Of a stretch of DNA of 64,000 nucleotides, positions 25,001 through 36,062 are shown in pieces. The position numbers and the translations under genes are program-made. The stretch lies in contig VIIQ02000078.1 in the NCBI GenBank assembly GCA_007449985.2, positions 62,001-126,000 of the forward strand, written 5' to 3'. A model generated the notes under the pieces. It was given only the letters and a program-made list of their open reading frames with translations. It did no database searches and was not told where the DNA came from. Source of the DNA: Desmodesmus armatus (lineage: Eukaryota > Chlorophyta > Chlorophyceae > Sphaeropleales > Scenedesmaceae). Position 1 is the stretch's first letter, and every line of letters begins with the position of its first letter.

Positions 25001-28000
25001 AGGTGTCTGACATTGCTATCGCTGTGCGTGAGGGTGCTGATGCGATCATGCTGAGCGGTGAAACAGGTGAGCAGATGTGTGTTAGGGGAGGGAGGGGGGG
25101 GCATGGTGGTTTGGCTGTTTGCAAGGCACAGCACATGATCACCCCTCACTCCTGCGCCAAGGTTGGCGATATACACCATTTCCGTCTACACTTGTTGCCT
25201 CCGCAAATATTTTATAAATATCATTATGAATATAATATACCAATCACAATGATAGTACTTTTTAAATTATCAAATAATGATGGCAGGCATGCTGGGGACT
25301 CAAGTTGGCAGTATGGCCCCCACTGCTGACACCATGGCCCAGCATGGACAAAACGTCTCACAAAGTCATCATGATGCCCTTCTGTTCCTGCATACACAGC
25401 TCTGTACAAACAGCCACCTCTCCTGCTTGTGTTGTGTGCTGCAGCATATGGAAGTTCCCATCAGGGCTGTGACCACACAGAGCACAGTGGCGCTGAGGAC
25501 TGAAGCAGCTATGATGCGATACCAGGTGCGAAGCGTGACTGGTGACTTTAGTGGCTCAAAGTTAAAGTATAAACTACTACACGCCCCCTTGGTGTAGTTA
25601 CGCTATAGAACTTCTTCCATTAGCCTCGCGTCCTGACGGACTTAGTGACAAGAGTGAATGGTGACTAGAGTGACTTGGCTACAAGAGTGACTCTATTACA
25701 AGAGGGCAGCCGGGTGGAGGATGGCAGTGTGCCAGAGGGTGTTGAAGGAGGGGGAAGGGAGGTCAATTGACGAGGTGGGGGGTGTGGGGTTGCGCGGATA
25801 ACATTGCAGAAGGCGGAAAAGGGGAGCACACTGGCGCTGAGGACTGAAGCAGCTATGATGCGCTACCAGGTGCGAACCGTGACTGGGTACAGGAGGAATG
25901 CCGGTTTAATTGACGGGGTCCCGCCTTTGAGAGCATACTCTGCCAAGCGTTCATGCCCAAAACCCCTCCTCACCATGGTCCATGCCTCCCCTCCTCCTTC
26001 ACCCCCTGCTCCCCCCCCCCCTCTCCCAGGGTGCCCGGCGGTTTGGCTCTGACGAGGCCCCTCCAATCGACTGGCTGTCTCCCCCACACACCTAGACAGG
26101 CTCCCTCTCTCGGCTGCCCTACCCCCCCCCCCCCCACACACACACACACCCACACATACACACACACACATACCCACGTTGGCTGGATGCACTTCCTGTG
26201 TCTACACGCACATGGCCGCCGCTAATGTATTGTGCTCAAAGCCTGCTTTCTCCCCCCGCCCCCCACCCAGGGTGCCCGGCGGTTTGGCTCTGACGAGGCC
26301 CCTCCCATCGACTGGCTGTCTCCCCCAGCACCTGGACAGGCTCACCCTCTCCAACTGCCCTACCCCCCCCCCCCCACACACACACACACACATACACACA
26401 CATACCCACGTTGGCTGGATGCACTTCCTGTGTCTACACGCACATGGCCGCCGCTAATGTACTGTGCTCAAAGCCTGCTTTCTCTCCCCCCACCCAGGGT
26501 GCCCGGCGGTTTGGCTCTGACGAGGCCCCTCCCATCGACTGGCTGTCTTCCCCACACACCTGGACTGGCAGCCCCTTTTCAGCCCCCCCCCCCCCCCCCG
26601 CACGCCCCGGTGGCCACAAGATTGACTGCCAGACAGTGTCTTTGTGCTCATCAACTGCTTCCTCTGCCCCCCCCACACACAGGGTGCCCGCAGGTTTGGA
26701 TCTGACGAGGCCCCTCCTATCGACTGGCTGTCTCCCCCCCACACATGGACTGGCAGCCCCTCTGATCGGGAACTGAGTGAGATGTTTGCCTACCACAGTG
26801 TCACCATGGCTAACACGGTCAGGGCACCTCTGCTCGTTTTCAGCAAGTAAGTTGATACATGACTCATGTATCATGGAACATGAGTTGATATTTTTTGTAT
26901 CCAAAACGCCTGGCAGCAAAGAAGCACAGAAGTTTTCCCCATCTGCTGTTGTGTGGCCACAGAAGGGATGTGTGTGTGTGTGTGTGGGGGGGGGGGTCCT
27001 GTTGTCACGGTGATCCAGTGATGTTTGCCTACCACAGTGTGACCACGGCCAACACGGTCAGGGCGCCATTGTTGGTGTTCAGCAAGTTAGTTGACAATGC
27101 CTTACTAACTTGTCTACTTCTTTTCCGTTGTTAACAGAACTTCAGCACCTGCCATGCTTGCAAGGGTTTTAGCCACTGTTGGTGACCAAACCTCCTCATA
27201 ATACATTGAGGAGGTTTCGCCACCAACAGTGACTCAATCCCTTGCAAGCATGGCAGGTGCTGAAGTTCTTCCAGTGTCGGCTTTCAGGGGGTGAACAAAG
27301 CCGACCGTGTGTATGTAGGGATCAGGCCGTCGTTGATGTCCCTTTGGTGCTTGCAAGGGTTAGTCACCATGTCCCTTTGGTGCTTGCAAGGGTTATTCAC
27401 CCACCTACTAGGGCGACCCTCCCTGCCCACCAAACGTCCCTGGTACTGATGTCCCTTTGCTGCTGCAGGAAGGGAGGTATGCCCGCCCTGTTGAGTCACT
27501 ACAGACCAAACTTCAGCATCTTTGCATTGACAGGTGAGCCTCACCTGTGCCGGGCACCATTTCAATGTGTGTGCCTACATTTTGGTCCACCCAGTTCATC
27601 AAGTGCGGTGCAGAGTACAGTCCAGCGGTGAAAGCACCCACTTGTACCCCCCCCCCTCAATGTATAGTATGCACACAGTCTAGTGGCTGGGACGTGCTTG
27701 TGAGTGTTCTGACGGGCAGAGGTTTGTACACAGTGTGCACGTCAATTTTTGACATAGTTGTACTACAACTTGACATAGTTGTACTACAACAGTAGTAGCA
27801 GTGGCACGGTACCTTACACCGGTGTATACAGTCCGACGGAGTCAGTGCAGTGCATGAGGCTGGGTGCTTCGGTAAGTAAGGGAGTGAATGCAGCACGGAC
27901 AGGGCTGACTCAGCTGACATGTTGTTTTACACTGGTGTAAGAAGCGTACCGTCGCCAGGTGCAAAGATGACAAAAAAATGTGTGCCTGGATGTCTTCTGC

Positions 28001-31000
28001 CCTTCCTTGGAATTGCAGACAACCCCACTGTGCAGCGGCACTTGGCGTTCTTCCATGGCGTGGTGCCGCTGCACCTCAACTTCTCTGACTCAGCAGGTGG
28101 GCAGCGGGGGGGGGGGGGGGGGGGGGGGGGGTATGTCAGTCTGTGTGTTCTGCATGCGCCAGTGACAATGCCAAAGACACAGCAGGTGGGCAGCGCGGGG
28201 GTGGGGGGGGGGGGGCGTGATCTGGTGTGAGTGGCCCCCTGTTGTTCAGACGGCTGGTGGCTTGTTGTATGGCTGTGCATGCTGGTGTGAGGAGAGGGAG
28301 TGCTTCAATGTTGTGGTGCCCCTACACCTCAGTTTTTCTGACTCAGCAGGTGTGCAGCCCGCGGGGGGGGGGGGGGGGGGGGGGGGGGGGGTCGGTCTGG
28401 TGTGAGGAATGGGGCAGGGAGGTTTTTTTGAGTGGCGTGTGTGTTGGGGTGTGGCTGTGTGAGGGGGGGGCTGCTTCTATGTGTTGCTGGTACACCTCAA
28501 CTTCTCTGAACAGGTGTGCAGCGCTTGTCGGGGGGGGGGGGGGGGGGGGGGGGGTCCGGTCTGGTGTTAGCGAGGGGGGAGGGGAGTTGTGCAGGCGGCT
28601 GATGGCGGGTTGTATGGCTGTGTGTGCTGCCAGCACAGTGTGAGGGCAGTGCTTCCATGCCGTGGTGCCGCTACGCCTCAACTTTTCTGACTAAGCAGGT
28701 AGGCAGCGGTGGGCAGGGAAGGGGGGGGGGGTGCTCGGACTGGTGTGAGGGAGGGGTAAGGGAAGTTGATCAGACGGCTGGTGGCTTGTTGTATGGCTGG
28801 GCTGCTGGCGTGAGGAGGGGGGGCGATTCCATAGTGTGGTGCCGCTACACCTCAACTTATCTGACTCAGCAGGTGCGCAGCGGAGGCGGGGGGGGGGGTG
28901 TTCAGATGGCGTGTGTATCAGTGTTTGGCTGTATATGCTGGGAAGGGGGGGGGGGCTGCTTCTGTGTAGTGCCACTACACCCCCCCTTCTCTGACTCAGC
29001 AGGGGGGGGGGGGGGATCTGGTGTGAGGGGAGTTGTTCACACCGCTGGTGGCTTCCCAAAGCATTTTGCATTTTGTATTGCTGTGCGTGCTGGTGTGAGG
29101 AGCGGGAGTGCTTGCATGATGTGGTGCCGCTACATGTCAATTTTTCTGAGTCCGCAGGTGTGCAGGGGGGGGGGGGGTGATGTATGTCAGTCTGTGTGTT
29201 CTGCATGCCCAAGTGACTGTGCCAAAGACACGTCACAAAACAACATAGGCACACAGTACAGTACAGTTACTGGGTACAGAGTCCCAACCTCGGCACTAGC
29301 CAGCGAGCCAGGGGCTAGTGAGGGTGCCCAGAGGGCCTACTAACATACCCCCGTTTCTCAGGTCAGGTGTGAGGTACACAGAGGTGTTGGTTCTAGGCCA
29401 GGTTTAGCCGGTACGTGTACTGAGCAGTACCAGACGAGCTGCCTTGAGGAATGGACAAGACTCTGCGTGGTACTGTGGCCCAGACCCAACATCTTTGTGT
29501 AGCTATGTTGCCGTCAGCTCCTGCAGAAAGCTGTTTAACAAGAAGCTGAGTTTTAGAAACTAAACCTGAACCCTAAGACAAACGCAATAGTGTGGGAGTA
29601 CCATCGAGCTGGGCTGTAGTACAGCCCTACTGCAAAACCAACATCCTCTCAGTGTCCAGGCTGTAAGCCTGAAACAAAGATAAGGCTGTCAGACACAAAC
29701 ACAAGTCGTGTATTGTGTTCATGTCTGACGGCCTTTCTTTTTGTTTCAGGCCTATCTCGAAGTGGCCCTATTTGGGGGTTGACCCCAATTTGGGACACTT
29801 GCTGGTGTGGCGCCTAGAGTGCAAAGCAGTGGCCGCAATCAATAACATATGTTTGAATTGTTGTGAGAACACCAAATACTTCGATTTAGCCCACTCTGCG
29901 AGCTGTAGACAACCCTGCCCTGCCCATTCAGTGGTGATGAATTTGGGACACTTGACTTTGTGCATGGGACAAGGGGCTTTGAGCGGTCTCAGCAATCACA
30001 AAGTGTTTCTGCTTATAACAACAGTATGTACAAACAGTATCGTGGCCACATATGCCCTGGTTTGGGCACACTTTCAGCATCCTCTCTGCTGCAGTGGAAG
30101 ACAGTGCATGTGCATACCCAACACAAAGGGTCCCCTTGGACCCCCGACATGCTCAAACATGTTTTCTAACATATGTCGATACTTTGGGGGTTTAACGCCG
30201 GTCAGCAAGCCAAGCAGTGGCAGTTCTGAGAGTGTCCCAAATTGGGGCACAGATGGGTTTTTGAGCAGGTGCTACAGCTACTCGCCAAAGCTCTCGCCAA
30301 GCACCGCGATCATCCAGATCGTATCTATTTTGATATCAAACATGTTTTAGCTTTTTCGCGTGACCGGTAGCCTTTGTAGGGGCCCCACCAGAAAGTGTCC
30401 CAAATTGGGGCCAATTCGAGATACAGCCGCCATCCTGCCTTCCAGTGCCCAGGGTGTAAGCCCGAGTCAAAAGTTGTTGCCGGCACTTTACTCGTTCAGA
30501 TTCCTGCTTCAAACAGCAGTCTGTCAGGGAAACCTACCATGTATTGTGATGGAAAGCTAAGGATACCTTGACGAAACAGCATTCATAATAGCGCATACAT
30601 GTAGTACACACATGTGATCCTGATTAGTTCTACAGCATCCCACAAGTAAGACTAAGAATGACTTGTAACAGTACCGGGGAGTGCATCAGTGTCTGGTGGA
30701 GGAATTTGACAGTGTTGCCCTGCAGCCAGCCGCTTTTGGGGTTGATTGAAGGGGGGGCGGGCAGGGTGTTACAAGGGGACTCCGTCATTCGCTGCCGCCT
30801 GCCCCCTTCACAGTACTTCCCCTGACCCCTGCCCTCTCCTTTACATGTGGAGGAGACATTCGATGCGGCATCCCGGGTCCAGCATAGCCGCTATCATGGC
30901 ATGATGCACAGCCACCCTTATAGTGTTCTGTCACCATACAGGAATACACATCAACACAACGGTGCACTTCAACTCTCCACACAGCTGCTACTGCTGCTGT

Positions 31001-32359
31001 TGCTGCACTTCATTGCCCTCTTGCCTTTCGCCCCTTCACACTACTTCTGCCGTACTTTGTCCCCGGCCCTCCATCCCACCCCCAAACCCCCTGTCCCCCC
31101 CTGCAGAGGAGACATTCGATGCGGCCATGCAGGAGCTGGTGTCTCGTGGCTTCCTGGGTCCAGAGCAGCTGGTGGTGCTGGTGATGAGTGGACGGCGACC
31201 CATCTGGCGCAGCGCATCTACACACAGCATACAGGTACAGTGTGAGCCAGTACTTGGTGGGAAGCACTGTTATCAATGAAGCTTGGGGGGGGGGGGGGGG
31301 GCTAAGAGGGAAGCTGATATGCTCAACGCACAGCTCACTCATCTGGGATGAGTTTGCAAGAGAAGGGGTAAGGGGGTGGAGTCGATCGAGTGGGGTGCAG
31401 CTGGTGGCGCTGGTGATGAGTGGGATGAGTGGACGTCGACCCATCTGGCGCAGCGCATCAACACACAGCATACAGGTGCGGGCCTTGAGTTGCTGGGATA
31501 CACTAACAGTTGGCGGAGGGGGGACACAAGGGGAAGCTGCTTTGCTGAACCATTCAGCAACCGTGGCGCAGCACAATCATGTGAGATGACTTTGCAGGAG
31601 GAGGGGCCCCTTGGGGTGGGGTAGAGGGGAGGGGTTTCCAGCCAAGGGGGGGTACAGCTGGTGGCGCTGGTGATGAGTGGGTGGCGACCCATCTGGCGCA
31701 GCGCATCCACACACAGCATACATGTGCGGATTCCTTACCCTTATGGCATGCAGAAGAGAGGGGTGCAGCAGGGCAGGCGGTGACCTGCTGGCGGGCTGCA
31801 CAGCCACGCGGGGTCAGGGTTGAGGGTATGGTGCCCTATGAGCCTAGTTTGGCTCCAGAAAGGGCGGTCAGGCGTGGCCCTGACCCAGTAGTAGTAAAGG
31901 GAGTAACCATCTTGCAAGGGCGGCCAGAGCTCATGGTCAATGACTATATGACTGGCAGCATGTTGTCAGGCAGGGGCAACGGGTGCAGGATCGACCACTG
32001 CCACACAGGAAAGGGGTATTTAGAACGCGGGGCAAAGGAAAGGTGGCTTTGCAGGAAGCTTTCCCGAATGACAAATAAATAATGATTGAGGGCCACGGTG
32101 GCCAGGCCCTCAATCATTATTGCTGAACCGCGGCAGTGCTGCCAAGTAAACATGTACTTTGGCCGAGGTTGCTGCCGATTGCAGTTCCCACCAGTGCATG
32201 GCACAACGTGAACGGTTTCTGCGCTGTTTCTGTGCCAAATTTGGGACCTTAAGCTTGTCACCCATGCCTGAACTGTGCTGTACTGTAATGATGCTGCAGG
32301 TGCGGCGTGTGGAGCAGAAGCACATGGGCAGCATGTCGAGCAGCCTGGAGGAGTACTGA
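16098..32359 (+). CDS. PK: Pyruvate kinase, plastid type, 18 exons
   Basis: It converts phosphoenolpyruvate and ADP to pyruvate and ATP. Exons: 16098-16225, 17578-17744, 17934-18001, 18418-18474, 19134-19215, 19339-19470, 22028-22183, 22438-22497, 23674-23748, 24009-24086, 24724-24802, 25003-25066, 25445-25525, 26683-26846, 27469-27533, 28019-28096, 31107-31234, 32300-32359; about 576 residues once missing bases are allowed for. Landmarks in order: KTKLVCTIGPATSS, MNVARLNMSHG, GPEVRSGD, NVRGKSATLPAI, FALSFVK, KIESADS, ARGDLGAEL, ATNMLESM, GADAIMLSGET, EMFAYHSV, ALLSHYRP, RRPIWRSASTHSIQ. The NVRGKSATLP and ATNMLES forms match plant plastid isozymes. Exon 10 and exon 13 each lack two bases in homopolymers, and exon 6 is five bases short. 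The N-terminus is uncertain: exon 1 is joined by phase only, and no clear transit peptide is visible. Confidence 0.9.
16500..17390 (+). repeat. Relic tails of pyruvate kinase exon 1 in poly-G DNA
   Basis: Copies of the 3' part of exon 1 (YYGNLEALSSSRVDAR plus donor) recur near 16513-16626, 16800-16876, 17128-17182 and 17330-17388, with decreasing length. Between them a second unit, starting near TGAAGCCTTTCATCAGCA, recurs near 16740, 17010, 17225 and 17450. G runs up to about 30 bases separate the units. All lie downstream of exon 1. Confidence 0.75.
18002..18130 (+). repeat. GTGA tetranucleotide array starting at a splice donor
   Basis: Exon 3 ends with ATG at 18001. The intron begins with about twelve perfect GTGA units (18002-18049) and continues with interrupted GAGT/GTGA units to about 18130. 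Every register of the array reads GTGAGT, the consensus 5' splice site, so the donor is present in many tandem copies. Confidence 0.9.
18760..18945 (+). repeat. Relic heads of pyruvate kinase exon 5
   Basis: Segments at about 18758-18790 and 18907-18945 repeat the acceptor and first bases of exon 5 (GPEVRSGDLAEP). They lie upstream of the intact exon at 19134, each preceded by a C run, as is the true acceptor. Confidence 0.8.
19630..21745 (+). repeat. About 16 tandem relic tails of pyruvate kinase exon 6
   Basis: The exon-6 tail (GIISFVVRGKTDTDVE plus GT donor) recurs about 16 times downstream of the exon, at roughly 19646, 19810, 19911, 20085, 20168, 20333, 20480, 20615, 20757, 20880, 21029, 21150, 21295, 21418, 21560 and 21685. 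Each is followed by a donor-like GTGAGG or GTGGGG and G runs. From 20480 on, two diverged forms alternate: type A (GCATCATCAGCTTTGTGGT) and type B (GCATCATATGCTTCGTGGT). The A-to-A step is 265-270 bases, a higher-order repeat. Long Gly- or Pro-rich open frames across it are artefacts. Confidence 0.85.
23187..23580 (+). repeat. Three relic heads of pyruvate kinase exon 9
   Basis: Near 23190, 23318 and 23534 the sequence repeats the acceptor (TGCTGCTGTGTGCAG) and VYPKI of exon 9. The second copy extends through QSADSVKAL. All are upstream of the intact exon at 23674. Confidence 0.85.
25825..25880 (+). repeat. Relic tail of pyruvate kinase exon 13
   Basis: It repeats ALRTEAAMMRYQ and the donor of exon 13, about 340 bases downstream of the intact exon. 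Confidence 0.8.
26020..26570 (+). repeat. Three relic heads of pyruvate kinase exon 14
   Basis: Near 26030, 26270 and 26498 a C-rich tract and acceptor are followed by GARRFGSDEAPPIDWLS, identical in translation to the head of exon 14 (26683). The units, about 230 bases long, include a CA microsatellite and a common segment containing CACATGGCCGCCGC. A relic tail of the same exon (FAYHSVTTANTVRAPLL) lies downstream at about 27018-27088, as expected from the polarity rule. Confidence 0.85.
27136..27269. repeat. Long hairpin in a pyruvate kinase intron, MITE-like
   Basis: About 60-base arms starting AGAACTTCAGCACCTGCCAT are inverted around a short AT-rich loop (TAATACAT). Arms are nearly perfect in the outer 30 bases and slightly mismatched inside. 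The transcript would fold into a long stem. It could be a MITE or a small-RNA precursor; no target-site duplication is clear. Confidence 0.8.
28310..29165 (+). repeat. Six relic tails of pyruvate kinase exon 16
   Basis: Copies of the exon tail (VVPLHLNFSDSAG plus donor) occur near 28313, 28485, 28659, 28839, 28966 and 29120, at steps of about 130-180 bases, each followed by a G run. All lie downstream of the intact exon (28019-28096). Confidence 0.85.
29254..29345. repeat. Dispersed ~85-base repeat, copy 1
   Basis: A CAGTA-rich stretch is followed by AGTCCCAACCTCGGCACTAG and CCAGCGAGCCA, then a GAGGGTGCCC segment. The same order occurs at 45126-45225 and 54206-54300 in unrelated contexts, always in the same orientation, so this is an interspersed family. 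It encodes nothing recognisable. Confidence 0.75.
29667..30423. mobile_element. Possible non-autonomous DNA element with imperfect inverted ends
   Basis: The left end from 29753 (TATCTCGA...CCCCAATTTGGGACACTT, with an internal duplication) is inverted at the right end (AAGTGTCCCAAATTGGGG...TCGAGATA, ending 30423). Sub-terminal copies of the TTTGGGACACTT motif occur inside at about 29938 and 30232. A separate hairpin (29667-29751, arms of about 38 bases) abuts the left end. No coding region is recognised. It lies in the intron between exons 16 and 17 of pyruvate kinase. Confidence 0.5.
31395..31725 (+). repeat. Two relic tails of pyruvate kinase exon 17
   Basis: Segments at about 31395-31472 and 31648-31722 repeat LVALVMSG through RPIWRSASTHSI of exon 17 and the following donor. 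A relic head of the same exon (GAGGAGACATTCGATGCGGC) lies upstream at about 30850-30870. Confidence 0.85.
31832..31896 (+). mobile_element. Extreme 5'-truncated LINE copy (3' end only)
   Basis: The 57 bases at 31832-31888 are identical to the reverse complement of 54458-54514, the 3' end of the LINE at 54391-56690, and are followed by a short TAG tail. It is inserted in the last part of the pyruvate kinase gene, in transcript sense. Confidence 0.8.
32078..32121. repeat. Perfect 17-bp inverted repeat with 10-base loop
   Basis: The arms AATAATGATTGAGGGCC (32078-32094) and its reverse complement (32105-32121) are perfect. It lies in the last pyruvate kinase intron, about 180 bases before the final exon. 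Confidence 0.85.
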
Positions 32360-33467
32360 GTGTACCTTACAAGCTTCATTGAAGGGTGGTGTTTGCATGG
32401 ATGTTCCCTCGGCGTTTTATTTTGCTGGTAGCAACTTTTCCAAAGTTGCCGCGGTTGGTGCACAGCTGCTTGCCGTTAGTAACCTCTTGATGGAGGGTTG
32501 CTGGCCATGTAGTTCATCATGGTAGCCTGGGGTGGCGAGCAGCCTGTATGTGTTTGTACATCTTGGAAGCCTGGAGGTTGTAGTGGCTCAGTACCATATC
32601 ATTTGTATGTTTGTGTGATGTGTACTCACTGGACGCGGGAACTGGAAGCTAACTGCATGTGCATGACTGTGTACGATAGTCTGATGCGGTGTCGTACTGC
32701 TGTACAGAAAACATGCACACAGGGAATGTGTTGGCTGCACAGGTTGTTTGAACCTGTGTGCTGAGCTACCATCACCTGTTTGGCAGACATGGGTGCTGTT
32801 GTTGCTTCACTTTTGACTGGAACCAGTGTGTGGTGTCTGTTCTGGTATGTCCCTGTTCTATGGTGTGCTGTGATGCTTTGGATCGATCCAGGTTGTCCTG
32901 CAGGAGTCTGACTTTGTCGTACATGCCAGCACACGTGCTGGCAGATTGCACTGCAGCACTCATGGCTGATGTTGTCAGGCTGGTGGCAACACATGCGCAT
33001 GTGCTGATGGAAAAGCAAGGCTGATCTGACAGACGACTAGAGCCTCGGAGGCAATTGCCCAGCTTCACTTGCAGCTCCCTCGCTTGATGTTACACCGTCT
33101 TATGACAAGACAAAGGAGAATCGAGCGACTGCGGCACACACCCTGGTAGTAACGACTGTTTGCAAAACGAGCCTATCTGTGAAAGCCTCACCTCTGAAAG
33201 GGCAGCCACCAGCTCGTATGAACCGGTTAAACCAAGGCCCATGAATCAAAGTTTATTAGTCTGTGCATTGCTCAGCATAATGGCGACTCAAAAGCTGACG
33301 GTCAGCTGTGCCAAGCTGACGGTGTGCCCTGCACCCCAAAGTTGGGATGGCCCAGGTCGCCCAAGGAATGCGCCACATGCCGGCTGCACTGCAGGACACT
33401 GCCGATGACAGTGCAGTTAGCTGCCATTCGAATTGGCGGCTTCATTGCTGCCTTTCATCCACAGTCC
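32360..33467. other. Convergent spacer; no gene recognised
   Basis: This is the 3' region shared by pyruvate kinase (plus) and the F-box-like gene (minus). No open frame is recognisable. TGTAA occurs on the minus strand at 33090-33094, a candidate poly(A) signal for the F-box-like gene. Confidence 0.4.
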
Positions 33468-35383
33468 TCAGGCTTTCGCCACCCGCTGTAGTATGCCGAC
33501 GCCACTGTGCTTGTAGAAGAAGTGGTACAGCAAATCACCCACAGCGTCAGCGCCCCGTTCCTGCACGGGTCAGCACAAAAGTAACAGACGCTCAGTAAGG
33601 CTGCAAGGATCCAGCAGTCAGGGGTTGTCAACCATCCAAAGGAAAGGTATCTGCGTGTGGCCGCTACACAGAGAAGCATGCACAGCGCTCATGTTTGCAA
33701 GGCATCTCCCACTTGTGATGCATGCCATGCATCCTTCCATGGAGGGAAGGCCCTGCATTATTCTTGGCAGCAGTAGCACGGTCAAGCAGTGCCTGCTGCA
33801 CGATGATGTACGATCGGATCGGCCACTCACCTTGCCGCCAAAGGACAGCGCCATCTTCTCGCCAAAGTAGGTCAAGCTTGTCAGGTGCTTCAGCTCCGTA
33901 AGCTGCCACGCTGCTTCCGGCAGCCACCCTCCGTCAGCCAGGTCGGGTCCATACAGGTGCAGCTCCTGCAGCCCCTTGAGCTGACACAGCGCCGGCACGA
34001 CCCCTGCCACGCTGCCGCTGCTCCCAACACCCACATGCAGTGTCTGCAAGCTGCTCAGCTCCTGCAACGAGGCCAGCAGCTCCGTGCCGCACAGTGCTCC
34101 GAGCAGTGTAGCACACTGGATGTACGCTGCACGTAAGGGCTGCAGGTTGAGGCAACAGCTGACCAAGCAGCTGCCATCAGGTGCTGCTGCAAAGTTGCGA
34201 CCATCAGGGCTTCTGATCCCGTTGATGTCAAGGAGCGCAGGTGAGGCAGCCGCCAGCCAGCAGGGAACTTGTGCTGCCAAGCATCGGACAACAGGGTGTT
34301 GTTCTTGAAACAGAGGTGCTGCAGCTTGGTGCTGGCTGTGAGGGCTGCGTATGCTGTTGCAGGAGGGCCAGACCCCACGTGCAGATCAAACCCACTGGGC
34401 CATGATGGCACAGATGCTGTTGGTAGGTACCATTGGCAGCTGCTGTCCAAGTCCAGGTAGGTCAGCTGCTGCAGCACCAGCATCTGAGACAACAGCTGGT
34501 GCAGTGCAAGGCCTCCTGCTGGCCCAGGCAGCAGCTTGCACATCTGCAGAGCAAGGTGCTGCAGCTGCGGCAGGCCAGCCAGAGCATTTGACTCAAACGG
34601 CTGCGCTGCCACATGCAGGCGTGTTAGGCGGGACATGCCAGACAACATAGAAGCCGTGATGTCACATGTGTAGATGTAGCTGTATGAAGCACCGATCTTC
34701 AGCTCGACTAGGCCAGTCAGGTGCTTCAGGGGCTGCAGGGCTGTCCTGGTGCGGTCAATACCGCCACGCTGCTTCATGCCAACGCCTACCAGCTCCAAGC
34801 ATGTCAGCTGCTGCAGCCCTGGCAACACATCAGTTGGGAATCTTAGGGTCTCAATTGAGCCATCGCTGCTATCCACGGCGGAGATACTCAGGCGCTCCAG
34901 ATTGGGCAGCCGCAAAAGAGCCTCCGCCAGCCCATCTGCCCCATCAAGCAGCACACACTCAGTGAGCACCAGCTGCTTGAGGGGTCCCCAAGCCCTCACC
35001 ACACCTGTGGAGCCACTGGAACTGCCTGGCTGCGGCTGCACGCGCAAGCTCTCCAACTGCAGCAGCTTGATTGGCAGGCCCGGGGGCAGGCTGCTCAAGC
35101 TGACATGATCGGAGCCCCCTTTCAGTTTCATGCTGTCAATGGTTCGGCCATGCTTGGCCAGGAACTGCAGGAAGCTGGGCACCTTGTGCTGATCGTGCAG
35201 GACTGCTGTGGTGCCATCAAAACTGGTGGGGAAAATCAGCATAGCTGCCTGGTGCAGCATGCTGTGAGCTGTGGCGGCACTGAACAGGCTGCGATGGCTG
35301 TCAGCTGCACAGTATCGCAGCACGGCAAGAAGGCAGGGCTCCGGCAGTGCAAGCAACGGTGAGTCTTCTTGGGAGTCTGCCAT
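33468..35383 (-). CDS. F-box-like / leucine-rich repeat protein
   Basis: Two exons, 33831-35383 and 33468-33560, give about 548 residues from ATG (MADSQEDSPLL) to TGA. The start directly follows a TTTTGCAGG acceptor, suggesting an intron in the 5' UTR; the paralogue at 37639 has the same arrangement. Residues 9 to about 45 (LLALPEPCLLAVLRYCAADS...) resemble an F-box. The rest is a string of LRRs with L-x-x-L-x-L patterns (LKQLVLTECVLL, LPNLERLSIS, LQQLTCLELVG, LKGLQELHLYG). Such proteins usually select substrates for SCF ubiquitin ligases, but no partner is known here. One base is missing in a GG pair near 34232; restoring it joins the LRR frames. The final exon (ERGADAVGDLLYHFFY...) is phase-compatible but unsupported by family similarity. 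The long coding exon has no edge copies around it. Confidence 0.75.
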
Positions 35384-36062
35384 CCTGCAAAAGCAGCACA
35401 GCAACACAGCAGCAAAGTTTGTAAACTTGTGCTTGTCGAGCTTTCCAGCAGGTTGAAACAGCATGCATATGAGTACAAAGACCATATCGAGAGTCTTTCG
35501 ATGCTTCCTTCTGCAAGGTCTCCCCACCCAAGCTGCTACTGTACTGTACCTTGGTCCAGTTCTTCAACAGCCCAAGCAGTCTAAGGCTGAATTGCTTGAC
35601 CTGGATTGGTAAGTGAGCTTTGTAAAGGTCGAGGTCGATGATGGGAACTGCTGGCCTTGTCCGCGACAGCTGTTACACAACCGCCAGGTTTGAATAATGG
35701 CGCCAGGGAACTCCAGCATGCTCCACAATCGATGTTGCTGACTTTCACAAGTCTCGTTCCTTGAATCCTTCGCCCCTGACGGCATTAGCCCGCCAGTGTT
35801 CAGAGACAACAAGGCAACTAGTTGGGAGCAGTACTGCTCCCAACCTGTGGCGACCCTCTAGCGACACAAGACATAGCTGACATCAACAACCATCAGGATT
35901 TTTAATTTAGGTAAAGCAGCGTGCCCACGGTACAGATGTGGGTCACTGCCAGTGTCTTTACACTGGCAGATCTGTTCACTCATGAGTGCTGCTCCCCCGT
36001 TTTCAACCCTTGCGTCCTCCTGGACTATCGCTCTGATCGCAAATTGAGGAAAATCTAGGCAC
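35384..36062. promoter_or_regulatory. Head-to-head spacer between LRR copies
   Basis: It separates the minus-strand LRR gene from a plus-strand paralogue. It should hold the 5' UTR intron and promoter of the former. No motif is clear. Confidence 0.35.

Noticed and set aside
29254..29345. tRNA-derived SINE with A and B boxes
   Set aside because: GGTTGGGAC on the minus strand resembles a B box, but the only A-box-like motif is a few bases away, far too close.
32078..32121. Transcription terminator hairpin
   Set aside because: It is followed by one more pyruvate kinase exon, and intrinsic terminators of this type are bacterial.
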